Origin: Bacteroidetes bacterium UBA1947
GTDB taxonomy: Bacteria > Bacteroidota > Bacteroidia > Chitinophagales > Chitinophagaceae
Direction: 5' to 3'
Length of the DNA stretch: 11,115 nucleotides
NCBI GenBank assembly: GCA_002336915.1
Contig: DDET01000024.1
Span: forward strand, 219 to 11,333
Positions 1 through 6,175 of the stretch are shown in pieces. Position 1 is the first letter of the stretch; each line of letters begins with the position of its first letter. The position numbers and the translations under genes were made by a program. The notes under the pieces are model-generated. The model saw nothing but the letters and a program-made list of their open reading frames with translations. It made no database searches and was not told the origin of the DNA.

Positions 1-34
1 GTTTTCTGCCTGTTACCTGACAAACACGTGCCAT
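1..34 (-). CDS. rpmB: 50S ribosomal protein L28, N-terminal fragment (runs off left edge)
   Basis: On the minus strand an ATG at 34-32 opens a frame reading MARVCQVTGRK before the window ends. MARVCQVTG is the characteristic start of bacterial ribosomal protein L28, a small protein of the large ribosomal subunit. Only 11 codons are present, so the identification rests on this N-terminal match plus a well-placed promoter of Bacteroidota type just upstream. The rest of the gene lies to the left of the window. It is in the same direction as bshB1 and starts 87 nt after the bshB1 stop, with its own promoter in that gap, so it is probably transcribed independently. Confidence 0.85.
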   Translation of the reverse strand, partial: MARVCQVTGRK

Positions 35-57
35 TTTTTTTACTTTTTTTAGGACTG

Positions 58-87
58 CAAAGGTCTCTTTTTTTTGCGTAATGACAA
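58..87 (-). promoter_or_regulatory. Bacteroidota-type promoter of rpmB
   Basis: Read on the minus strand there is a TTG (87-85, inside TTTTG) then exactly 19 nt then GACCTTTG (65-58). The Bacteroidota primary sigma factor consensus is TTG-N19-TAnnTTTG, so this matches with one mismatch (G for T at the first position of the -7 box). It lies 23 nt before the L28 ATG, which leaves a short leader. Confidence 0.7.
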
Positions 88-121
88 AATAATTTTATAA
101 AAAAGTTTAGATCTCACTTCC

Positions 122-853
122 TTAGGGCATTTCAGGCAATATCATGTCGTCCAGGTCGGCCAGGCCGGGGATGTTTTCGCAGATGAAACCCTCACCATAG
201 GCCGTCCCTATTCGTTTTCCCAGTAATGAGGCCCTGTTCTCTATATTCTTCAAAAAATCACCTTTTGATATATATGTCATCGGCTCATTTGAGTTCGGAT
301 CGTGAAACTGGCTCTTATATGCCTTTACCGACTCCATTTTCTGCTCCATTTCCTCGCTTATATCCACTATAAAGGTGGGTTCCACGAACCTGTCTTGTAT
401 AATATGATACACCCTTTTAGGCCTCCAGGCCTCCTGTGCTATGCCATTATACAGGGTTTCCACCCTCCTCAGCCCGGCCAGGAAACAGGCATCGGCTATC
501 AGTTTGCCCGCCCTGCCATGGTCGGGGTGACGGTCGGCAAGGGCATTGGCAATCACTATCTCGGGGCGGTACTTACGTATATAGGTCACCAGCTTTAGCT
601 GGTGCTCTTTATCATTTACAAAAAAGCCATCGGCCATGCCTGCATTCTCACGCACGGCTACGCCTATCACTTTGCCTGCAGCCTGCGCTTCCTCCAGCCT
701 TATGGCAGGTGTGCCCCTGGTACCCAGCTCACCTTCTGTCAGGTCCAGTATGCCTACGTCCTGGCCCTTTTTAGCATGCTTTATCAGTGTGCCCGCGCAG
801 CTCAGCTCTATATCGTCAGGGTGTGCTGCTATGGCAAGGATGTGAAGTTTCAT
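122..853 (-). CDS. bshB1: N-acetyl-alpha-D-glucosaminyl-L-malate deacetylase (bacillithiol biosynthesis)
   Basis: The 243-residue protein belongs to the PIG-L/LmbE zinc deacetylase family. BshB1 removes the acetyl group from GlcNAc-malate to give glucosaminyl-malate, the second step of bacillithiol synthesis in the cytoplasm. Visible motifs are AHPDDIE at residues 10-16 (zinc ligands expected at His11 and Asp14; Asp13 would be the catalytic base) and HPDH at 109-112 (third zinc ligand, His112). The stretches TEGELGTRGT (about 39-48) and KAYKSQFHDP are typical of the BshB1 subgroup and distinguish it from the mycothiol enzyme MshB. Length is normal for BshB1. No other bacillithiol gene is next to it. 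The start is the ATG at 853; no Shine-Dalgarno sequence is seen, as is usual in this phylum. Confidence 0.9.
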   Translation of the reverse strand: MKLHILAIAAHPDDIELSCAGTLIKHAKKGQDVGILDLTEGELGTRGTPAIRLEEAQAAGKVIGVAVRENAGMADGFFVNDKEHQLKLVTYIRKYRPEIVIANALADRHPDHGRAGKLIADACFLAGLRRVETLYNGIAQEAWRPKRVYHIIQDRFVEPTFIVDISEEMEQKMESVKAYKSQFHDPNSNEPMTYISKGDFLKNIENRASLLGKRIGTAYGEGFICENIPGLADLDDMILPEMP

Positions 854-894
854 TTTTGTTGATTAGTTGAATTGTTACCTGGTTGATTAGCTGG

Positions 895-902
895 CAAAAT
901 TA
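895..902 (-). promoter_or_regulatory. possible -7 box for bshB1
   Basis: On the minus strand TAATTTTG (902-895) fits TAnnTTTG and lies about 40 nt upstream of the bshB1 ATG. No TTG is found at the expected 19-nt spacing upstream, so the call is weak. Confidence 0.3.
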
Positions 903-940
903 CTGATTTGGTACTAGCTAACGTATGTACTAGCCCACTA

Positions 941-988
941 AACAAATAAACCAATGAACTAATAAACCGATCAACTAATAAACCGATC
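941..988. repeat. 16-bp tandem repeat, three copies
   Basis: Three head-to-tail 16-bp units occupy 941-956, 957-972 and 973-988. The last two are identical (AACTAATAAACCGATC) and the first is a diverged copy. A partial fourth unit (AACCAGCTAACC) runs from 989 into the tdh stop codon at 997-995. Related words occur nearby in inverted orientation: GTTGATTAG at 858-866 and 882-890, and CTGGTTGAT at 879-887 facing ATCAACCAG at 986-994. The array fills the tdh-bshB1 gap just downstream of tdh. Confidence 0.85.
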
Positions 989-994
989 AACCAG

Positions 995-1939
995 CTAACC
1001 CTCTTTCAAATGCGTGAGCATATCATGTGTCATCTTATCCAGGCCAAACTCATGCTGCCAGCCCCAGTCGCCGCGGGCCGCACGGTCGTCTATGCTTTTG
1101 GGCCAGCCATCGGCTATAGCCTGGCGGAAATCGGGCGCGTAGTCTATCTTAAACTCCGGGATGTGGTATTTAATGGTCTCAGCTATCTCCTTGGGCGAAA
1201 AGCTCATGGCGCTTATATTGTACGACATGCGCGTTTTAATATTGTCCATAGGTGCCTCCATCAATTCTATGGTGCCGCGTATAGCATCGTCCATATACAT
1301 CATCGGCAGGTAAGTATCTTCTTTCAGGAAGCAGGTGTAATGCTTGTTCTTCAGGGCTTCGTGGTATATCTCCACTGCATAGTCGGTAGTGCCGCCGCCG
1401 GGTGCCGATTTCCAGCTTATCAGGCCGGGATAGCGCAGGCTGCGCACATCCAGTCCCCAGCGTTGATTATAATATTGGCACCACAGCTCGCCGGCATATT
1501 TACTGATGCCATATACCGTTCGTGGTTCTATGATGGTTTGCTGCGGGGTAGCTTCCCTTGGCGTAGTGGGGCCAAAAACAGCTATAGAGCTGGGCCAGTA
1601 TATTTTGCTTAGTTTTTCCTGTACGGCTATATCCAGCACATCCAGCAGGCTGCGCATGTTTATATCCCAGGCGCGTTTGGGGTCCTTCTCGCCTGTGGCG
1701 GAGAGTAGTGCTGCAAGATGGTATATTTGGGTAATGCCGTTCTTTTTCACCACATCCAGCAGGGCATTGGCATCCAGTGCGTCCAGCTTAAGGTATGGGC
1801 CTTTGTCCTTCAGCAGGGGGTGCGGCTCATCCTTCAGGTCGGTGGCTATCACATTGTCGTCGCCGTAGGCTTTGCGCAGCGCCATTGCCAGCTCCACCCC
1901 TATCTGCCCACCGGCACCTAATATCAGTATCTTGTCCAT
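995..1939 (-). CDS. tdh: NAD-dependent L-threonine 3-dehydrogenase, SDR (epimerase-like) type
   Basis: The 314-residue protein is an extended short-chain dehydrogenase/reductase. The Rossmann glycine motif GAGGQIG is at 8-14 and the catalytic pair is YGISK with Tyr143 and Lys147; PSS at 116-118 supplies the active-site Ser. The segment RYPGLISWKSAPGGGTTDYA after the catalytic region matches the signature of the SDR-type L-threonine dehydrogenases known from Flavobacterium, other bacteria and animals, rather than the sugar-nucleotide epimerases they resemble. The reaction is oxidation of L-threonine to 2-amino-3-oxobutyrate, which a CoA ligase then splits to glycine and acetyl-CoA. That ligase (kbl) is not in the window. 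The alternative, a nucleotide-sugar epimerase, is less likely given the GGGTTDYA motif. The leader just before the ATG is a T-rich repeated sequence described separately. Confidence 0.87.
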   Translation of the reverse strand: MDKILILGAGGQIGVELAMALRKAYGDDNVIATDLKDEPHPLLKDKGPYLKLDALDANALLDVVKKNGITQIYHLAALLSATGEKDPKRAWDINMRSLLDVLDIAVQEKLSKIYWPSSIAVFGPTTPREATPQQTIIEPRTVYGISKYAGELWCQYYNQRWGLDVRSLRYPGLISWKSAPGGGTTDYAVEIYHEALKNKHYTCFLKEDTYLPMMYMDDAIRGTIELMEAPMDNIKTRMSYNISAMSFSPKEIAETIKYHIPEFKIDYAPDFRQAIADGWPKSIDDRAARGDWGWQHEFGLDKMTHDMLTHLKEG

Positions 1940-1945
1940 TAATTA

Positions 1946-1970
1946 AAAAGTCAAAATTCAAAAGTCAAAA
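1946..1970 (-). repeat. T-rich leader with duplicated TTTTGACTTTT word upstream of tdh
   Basis: On the minus strand the word TTTTGACTTTT occurs twice (1970-1960 and 1956-1946) just before the tdh ATG at 1939. The same 11-mer is found on the plus strand at 5075-5085 just before the HTH gene. It may be a shared leader or a low-complexity repeat; function unknown. Confidence 0.6.
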
Positions 1971-1979
1971 ACTAAAAGT

Positions 1980-2020
1980 ACACATAATGTGTCCAATAAG
2001 GGAGTCCTCCCTCCAGGGAG
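1980..2020. terminator. inverted repeats after carA; possible terminator
   Basis: Directly after the carA stop lie three alternating 6-mers, AGGGAG (1999-2004), CTCCCT (2007-2012) and AGGGAG (2015-2020), so the middle one could pair with either neighbour, though with only 2-nt loops. Beyond them is ACACATAATGTGT (1980-1992), a 6-bp inverted repeat around one base. No U-tract follows in the carA direction, so a factor-independent terminator is only a possibility. Confidence 0.3.
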
Positions 2021-3130
2021 CTAGAGGGTTTCCTCTATCATTTTTACAAAATCATCAAAAAGATACCTCGAGTCGTGCGGACCGGGGGTGGCTTCGGGAT
2101 GGTATTGTACCGAGAAGGCAGGCTTATGCTTCATCCTGATGCCTTCTATACTTCCGTCGTTCAGGTTCAGGTGGGTTACTTCCAGCTCTGTCGATGTTTT
2201 TATCGCTTCGGGGTCCACGCCAAAACCGTGGTTTTGGGTAGTGATCTCGCTCTTGCCTGTTACCAGGTTCTTCACCGGGTGGTTCAGGCCGCGGTGGCCG
2301 TGGTGCATCTTAAAGGTAGGTATATCATTTGCCCTTGCCAGCAACTGGTGGCCCAGGCATATGCCGAAGAAAGGCTTGTTGGTAGCCAGTACATCCTTTA
2401 CGGTCTTTACCGCGTAGTCCATACTGCCGGGGTCGCCGGGACCGTTGCTGATGAAGTAACCATCGGGCTTGAACTCCTGCATGGTGGCTATATCGGTCTT
2501 GGCGGGGAATACCTTTACAAAAGCATTGCGCTCGGTAAGGCAGCTTAATATATTACGCTTCACCCCAAAATCGAGCACCGCCACGCGTATAGGTGCGTTG
2601 GGCGAGCCGAGGGTGTAGGCCTCTTTAGTGCTTATTTCGCTGCTCAGTTCCAGTCCGTCCATATCGGGTATCTCGGCCAGCTTTACACCCAGCAATTCCG
2701 GGTCGCTTATCTCTGTACTGATGATGCAGTTCTGCGCGCCCTTGCTGCGTATATGCTGCACCAGTGCGCGGGTATCCACATCCCATATAGCTACTATATT
2801 GTTCTTCACCAGGTAGTCGTCCACCCCATCGTCAGCCATCATGCGGCTGTAGCGGGCGGAAAGGTTCTTGCAGATGAGGCCCTTTATCTTCACGCTGTCG
2901 CTCTCCACGTCCGCATCCTTGGTGCCGTAGTTGCCCACGTATGCATTGTTCATAATGAGCACCTGCCCGGTGTAAGAAGGATCTGTGAAGACCTCCTGGT
3001 AGCCGGTCATGCCCGTATTGAAGCATATCTCACCACCGCTGGTGCCCTTTGCGCCGGCGGCTTTTCCCTTAAAAAAAGTCCCGTCCTCGAGCAGTAGCCA
3101 GGCGGGAGCAGTAATTGGTTGATCAGGCAT
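2021..3130 (-). CDS. carA: carbamoyl-phosphate synthase small (glutaminase) subunit
   Basis: The 369-residue protein is the glutamine amidotransferase subunit of carbamoyl-phosphate synthetase. It hydrolyses glutamine and channels ammonia to the large subunit CarB for carbamoyl phosphate, the precursor of pyrimidines and arginine. The N-terminal CarA domain (about 10-150) carries GEICFNTGMTGYQE and DPSYTGQ. The class I amidotransferase domain (about 190-365) has the oxyanion-loop motif SNGPGDP (228-234), the nucleophile Cys258 in GICLGHQ, and the His344/Glu346 pair in QYHPE, so all catalytic residues are present. Length is normal. The ATG at 3130 gives a short extra N-terminus (MPDQPITAPA) before the usual WLLLEDG start; no alternative ATG lies nearer. 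carB is not adjacent in the window. Confidence 0.96.
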   Translation of the reverse strand: MPDQPITAPAWLLLEDGTFFKGKAAGAKGTSGGEICFNTGMTGYQEVFTDPSYTGQVLIMNNAYVGNYGTKDADVESDSVKIKGLICKNLSARYSRMMADDGVDDYLVKNNIVAIWDVDTRALVQHIRSKGAQNCIISTEISDPELLGVKLAEIPDMDGLELSSEISTKEAYTLGSPNAPIRVAVLDFGVKRNILSCLTERNAFVKVFPAKTDIATMQEFKPDGYFISNGPGDPGSMDYAVKTVKDVLATNKPFFGICLGHQLLARANDIPTFKMHHGHRGLNHPVKNLVTGKSEITTQNHGFGVDPEAIKTSTELEVTHLNLNDGSIEGIRMKHKPAFSVQYHPEATPGPHDSRYLFDDFVKMIEETL

Positions 3131-3146
3131 AAAAAAACAAATTGTG

Positions 3147-3176
3147 CAAATGTAAGGGTTTTAGGCTATTGGTTAA
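3147..3176 (-). promoter_or_regulatory. candidate promoter of carA
   Basis: On the minus strand TACATTTG (3154-3147) matches TAnnTTTG exactly. At 19-nt spacing upstream is TTA (3176-3174) in a T-run, two of three bases of the -33 TTG. It sits 16 nt before the carA ATG, giving a very short leader with no sign of a pyrimidine-responsive attenuator. Confidence 0.5.
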
Positions 3177-3220
3177 AAAGTTAAATGGTTAAAATGTGGG
3201 AATGTGGATAAGTAAGCATG

Positions 3221-4681
3221 CTAATCTTTCAGCAGTTTGCTCTGCTGTAAAAAGCCATCCTTATCTGTTATTTTATACAGATATATACCCTTAGCCAAGC
3301 CGTGCAGATCTATGAAGGACTGTGCATTTAACGGAGCAGAAATAACCGCCTTCCCGGTAATGTCAGTTATTGTAACCAAGCCATCGCGTATGGTGTTGCC
3401 ATTGACTTGCAGAATATCATGAACAGGATTAGGGAACAGGGAAACCTTTTTATCGTAGGTATATGTATCAACACCTTCGCTAAAGATGTGGATGGTATCA
3501 GACACGCCTCCGCAACCTGCGGCGGCAGTGACGACAACATAGTAATCCCCTTCCTGTGTTGCTGTATAGCTTTGCGAAGTTGCGCCGGGTATTGGCTGGC
3601 CATTCCTATACCACTGGTATGAGGCATAGGGGCCTGTGCTAAATGTCATTCCTATTATTGTGATGACAGGATGAGCGGATGGCAATGCGTGGACAATAAT
3701 GGTATCGACATAAAGCTCACAATTCGTAACCCTTTTGTACCAGTATCTACCCGTATCTTGTATAGTGATACTTTTTGCAGTATCACCATTATACCATTCT
3801 ATATAATCATCTGCCGAAGTATGGCTGGGTAGCAAGACAGGTAAGGCATTAACGCAAACGAAGGTATCAGAAGATGAGGGAATAGCATTATTATCCATAT
3901 CGACGACGCAGACATCATCACAATACATATAGCAAGCATAATTGCCATAGGGGACGGGTACAGTGTCCATTAAATGATAAGCGATGGGCGTATCCAAGAC
4001 GAAATTACCTATTGTCATCCAACGCTCACCACCAGCGGCAGTGAAGCCCCCTTGTACTTTTTCCCAATTTGCAGAATCGGTAAAGAAATGGCCCGGCACA
4101 CTATTGACCTGCGGAACATTGGAAAGGTACTCTACACCAACAAAATTGGTTACGTAAGGAACGGCAATTTCACTGTTTGAAAAATGAGCACCAAAATTAT
4201 CGACTGCTGCATAACCAAAACCCGCAGGGACAGGATCGACCTCGGCGAAATTGAGATAAAAGCCAGCATAATATCTATGACCTGCAATTAGTGGTTGGAT
4301 TAGGCGACATTCTAAGTACTCAGCAAATACGACACGCCAAAGCGACACTGTCATGTAGGCATTAAAACCCATGTAGGCATTACCGGCATGTGGCACCTGA
4401 TAACCAAAAATATTATATGGTATGCCGTGGTTGCTTACTATATCGCACGAATTAAAATACTGAGGACCCGCCCCCTGTGTTGCAGCAACCCAGTCTTTAA
4501 CCATGGGGAAATTACTATAGTCCGGAGAAAAAGCAATAGTGTCATAGAAAAATTGATCCGGACAAACGTTATAGTCCTCAAAACCTGGATTAGGCACCAA
4601 ATTTTGAGCGGTCGCTGTTTTGCATACCAAAACACAAAAAAGAATGAGAATATATTGATATGGCTTAGTCATCTTGGTCAT
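3221..4681 (-). CDS. secreted protein with C-terminal type IX secretion (Por) sorting domain
   Basis: This 486-residue protein is exported through Sec and then the type IX secretion system. Residues 1-26 form a signal peptide (hydrophobic YILILFCVLVC, likely cleavage after ATA before Gln26). The mature N-terminus begins NLVPNPGFEDYNVCPD and continues with an aromatic, glycine-rich beta-type region to about 265, as in an N-terminal module common in secreted Bacteroidota proteins. A region of about 335-400 with YQWYRNGQPIPGATSQSY looks like an Ig-like/PKD-type beta-sandwich. Residues 413-486 (start VSLFPNP, then GLAKGIYLYKI, end LLKD) are a type A T9SS sorting domain. No catalytic motif was seen; a binding or adhesive surface role is inferred. 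A second in-frame ATG at 4672 is an equally possible start, leaving the signal peptide intact. Confidence 0.88.
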   Translation of the reverse strand: MTKMTKPYQYILILFCVLVCKTATAQNLVPNPGFEDYNVCPDQFFYDTIAFSPDYSNFPMVKDWVAATQGAGPQYFNSCDIVSNHGIPYNIFGYQVPHAGNAYMGFNAYMTVSLWRVVFAEYLECRLIQPLIAGHRYYAGFYLNFAEVDPVPAGFGYAAVDNFGAHFSNSEIAVPYVTNFVGVEYLSNVPQVNSVPGHFFTDSANWEKVQGGFTAAGGERWMTIGNFVLDTPIAYHLMDTVPVPYGNYACYMYCDDVCVVDMDNNAIPSSSDTFVCVNALPVLLPSHTSADDYIEWYNGDTAKSITIQDTGRYWYKRVTNCELYVDTIIVHALPSAHPVITIIGMTFSTGPYASYQWYRNGQPIPGATSQSYTATQEGDYYVVVTAAAGCGGVSDTIHIFSEGVDTYTYDKKVSLFPNPVHDILQVNGNTIRDGLVTITDITGKAVISAPLNAQSFIDLHGLAKGIYLYKITDKDGFLQQSKLLKD

Positions 4682-4870
4682 TAAAGATAGTAAAATAGTT
4701 ATTTATATGGGCAATATGGAAATCCACATTGTATCCGAAATTTTACAGAAAATATTTTTTGCAGGGTTTTTATTGGTTTTCATGGATTTAGGTTTAAAAA
4801 GGGTTACAAAAATTTCCCATTATTTTCCCATTTCTTTCCTCACTACCGCAAGCCTGGACTTGTGGGTACA

Positions 4871-4899
4871 AATAATTGCAGTTTATAACTGCAATTATT
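4871..4899. repeat. perfect 13-bp inverted repeat, 3-nt centre
   Basis: AATAATTGCAGTT (4871-4883) and AACTGCAATTATT (4887-4899) are perfect reverse complements separated by TAT. The tiny centre is more typical of an operator for a dimeric regulator than of an RNA hairpin. No long T-run follows on the plus strand; on the minus strand the arm continues into TTTGTACCC, so terminator function is unlikely. Confidence 0.7.
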
Positions 4900-4960
4900 G
4901 ACAAAAAAACTTTTTCTACACCACTCCCTCATTATCAGCCACTTCAATCAAAAAATAGGA

Positions 4961-5011
4961 GTATGATACCCTTCTGTGGGGGGTATGATAACCTTCTGAA
5001 AGGGTATCATA
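4961..5011. repeat. two direct copies and one inverted copy of a TATGATACCC word; competing hairpins
   Basis: GTATGATACCCTTCTG (4961-4976) recurs as GTATGATAACCTTCTG (4983-4998), 22 bp later, with one change. An inverted copy AAGGGTATCATA lies at 5000-5011. The inverted copy pairs perfectly over 12 bp with 4962-4973 (26-nt loop), or over 11 of 12 bp with 4984-4995 across the tetraloop CTGA. The two stems exclude each other. The array ends 95 nt before the HTH gene ATG. It could be a set of operator half-sites or an RNA switch; neither is proven. Confidence 0.75.
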
Positions 5012-5074
5012 AAACTTCGATTTTCCCATCTCGATATCTCACCTGAACTTTACATCAAAAACGAAACTTTTGGG

Positions 5075-5097
5075 TTTTGACTTTTAACTTTTGAACT
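5075..5097 (+). repeat. T-rich leader with TTTTGACTTTT upstream of the HTH gene
   Basis: TTTTGACTTTT (5075-5085) is followed by AACTTTTGAACT (5086-5097) and then an A-rich stretch up to the ATG at 5107. The same 11-mer, also in T-rich context and at the same sort of distance from the ATG, precedes tdh on the other strand. No Shine-Dalgarno sequence is present; A/T-rich leaders are usual in this phylum. Confidence 0.55.
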
Positions 5098-5106
5098 AAA
5101 AAAACT

Positions 5107-6141
5107 ATGAGACCTATCAAGGAACAGCAGCAGGAAACAGCCCGGAATCTCTTTTTCCAATCCGGTAAAACAAGGGCCGAAATAGCCGAAGCGGTCGGCG
5201 TTTCCGAGAGGACAATTACACTATGGACAAAAGCCGGCGACTGGAAGCGCCTGCGTTCAGCAAGCAAACTGATGCCATCGCTAATTGTCGAGAACTTCTA
5301 CTCACAGATACAAGAGCTCAACGAAGACATCCGCAATCGCGAACCCGGCAAGCGCTATCCCTCCGTGCAGGAAGCCGAAATATTTCGCAAGCTTACGGTT
5401 ACCGCCGAGCGCTTAAAGAAAGGCCACACACAGGGTGAGTATTCCGAAATGATGCAGAAATTCATGTCATGGCTCACACCGCAAAGCCACGAACACCTGC
5501 AACTCTTCACCACCTACGCCGATCGCTTCCTAAAATCCCGTTCCCCCGATGGCTTTGCCCCCTACGATATCGAATACTCAGCCATCGAACCACCACTTCC
5601 CAAAAAACCTGAATACAATAGCACCTCCCTCTCCGGAGCATGTCCCGCGGCAAGCGGGAGAGAGGGTCGGGGTGAGGCTCTACTCGAGCCGAACTCACAA
5701 CACGTCACCCCTTCTCCATTTATGGAGAAGGGGCCGGGGGATGAGGCCGAACAGGAAACCATTGTGCAAAAAAGGGAACTCTCTCCCGGTCACCAACAGG
5801 AAATAATTAGCCAACGACCGGAAATAACGAGAAATAACTCCGAACAATCATACGAAGCCGCCACCAACACTTCCAGCGAAAACACCGGACAAAAACAGGA
5901 AATAACTCACGATTCCCAAAAAGAGGAAATAACCCAAATCGACAATACCTCCCTCTCCCTTGGAGAGGGCCGGGGTGAGGCCTCACTCGCGCAGGACAAC
6001 ACCGTCGAGATCGGCTACCTCGGCATAAAACAAAAACCCGAACCCGGCGGCGGAGTAATGATAGAGCTCCAGCAAAGTGACCCCGACATCCAAAAATTCT
6101 CCATCGGCGAAGCCATATATTATGTTAGAAGAAAAGGATGA
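5107..6141 (+). CDS. helix-turn-helix protein resembling small terminase/gpP N-terminal domains, with repeat-filled linker
   Basis: The 344-residue protein starts with a helix-turn-helix at about 12-47 (KTRAEIAEAVGVSERTITLW then KAGDW), of the kind seen at the N-terminus of phage terminase subunits and in solitary Bacteroidota proteins. A helical region follows to about 155, including YPSVQEAEIFRKLTVTAERL. Residues about 170-295 are a low-complexity, charged, probably disordered linker. It encodes three REP-like DNA palindromes in frame (around 173-190, 201-213 and 282-292, the last reading SLGEGRGEA) and four in-frame GGAAATAA words giving EII or EIT. The final 45 residues (EIGYLGIKQK to YYVRRKG) look like a separate ordered tail. 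No phage gene is nearby, so a terminase role is unlikely; a DNA-binding role is inferred. The frame is open throughout despite the inserted repeats. Confidence 0.75.
   Translation: MRPIKEQQQETARNLFFQSGKTRAEIAEAVGVSERTITLWTKAGDWKRLRSASKLMPSLIVENFYSQIQELNEDIRNREPGKRYPSVQEAEIFRKLTVTAERLKKGHTQGEYSEMMQKFMSWLTPQSHEHLQLFTTYADRFLKSRSPDGFAPYDIEYSAIEPPLPKKPEYNSTSLSGACPAASGREGRGEALLEPNSQHVTPSPFMEKGPGDEAEQETIVQKRELSPGHQQEIISQRPEITRNNSEQSYEAATNTSSENTGQKQEITHDSQKEEITQIDNTSLSLGEGRGEASLAQDNTVEIGYLGIKQKPEPGGGVMIELQQSDPDIQKFSIGEAIYYVRRKG
5624..5677 (+). repeat. REP-like palindrome copy 1, inside the HTH gene
   Basis: Outer arms CCCTCTC (5627-5633) and GAGAGGG (5660-5666) enclose a nested hairpin CCCGC (5644-5648) / GCGGG (5654-5658). 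The 3' tail TCGGGGTGAGG (5667-5677) matches the tails of the other two copies. This is the longest copy because of the nested stem. It is translated in frame as SLS...GREGRGEA. Confidence 0.8.
5708..5746 (+). repeat. REP-like palindrome copy 2, inside the HTH gene
   Basis: Perfect 12-bp arms CCCCTTCTCCAT (5708-5719) and ATGGAGAAGGGG (5722-5733) flank a 2-nt centre TT. The tail CCGGGGGATGAGG (5734-5746) is a variant of the family tail. It is translated as PSPFMEKGPGDEA. Confidence 0.8.
5951..5980 (+). repeat. REP-like palindrome copy 3, inside the HTH gene
   Basis: Arms CCCTCTCC (5951-5958) and GGAGAGGG (5962-5969) enclose a 3-nt loop. The tail CCGGGGTGAGG (5970-5980) is the canonical one. 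The following bases form a further short palindrome TGAGGCCTCA (5976-5985). It is translated as SLSLGEGRGEA, in the same reading frame relative to the repeat as copy 1. Confidence 0.8.
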
Positions 6142-6150
6142 GTCCATTGC

Positions 6151-6175
6151 TGTCATCCTGAGCTTGTCGAAGGAT
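6151..6175 (+). repeat. GAGC-GTCGA palindromic unit E1 (lone variant)
   Basis: TGTCATCCT, then an 11-nt loop GAGCTTGTCGA, then AGGAT. The inner stem is ATCCT/AGGAT, differing from E2 by paired changes. It begins 10 nt after the stop codon of the HTH gene and has no counterpart in the second cluster. Confidence 0.75.

Larger units (their letters stand above)
4682..5106. other. AT-rich intergenic region between divergent genes
   Basis: This 425-bp stretch separates the minus-strand T9SS-protein gene from the plus-strand HTH gene and should contain both promoters. No box fitting TAnnTTTG with correct spacing was found for either gene. On the minus strand TATCTTTA (4689-4682) resembles a -7 box but touches the first ATG, which would suit initiation at the second ATG (4672). 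The region holds a 13-bp palindrome, a cluster of TATGATACCC repeats and a T-rich leader, each listed separately. An open frame of 75 codons at 4674-4901 has no coding features. Confidence 0.7.

Noticed and set aside
995..1939. UDP-glucose 4-epimerase or other sugar-nucleotide epimerase
   Set aside because: The RYPGLIS...GGGTTDYA signature fits SDR-type L-threonine dehydrogenase better.
302..3097. Long plus-strand open frames opposite bshB1, tdh and carA
   Set aside because: They are antisense shadows of well-conserved minus-strand genes and show no protein-family features.
4674..4901. 75-codon plus-strand open frame in the intergenic region
   Set aside because: It overlaps the start of the T9SS-protein gene, has AT-rich composition typical of intergenic DNA and no recognisable domain; a coding role is not supported.
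5107..6141. Prophage remnant based on the terminase-like HTH
   Set aside because: No other phage gene (large terminase, portal, capsid, integrase) or attachment site is seen; the neighbours are chromosomal genes.
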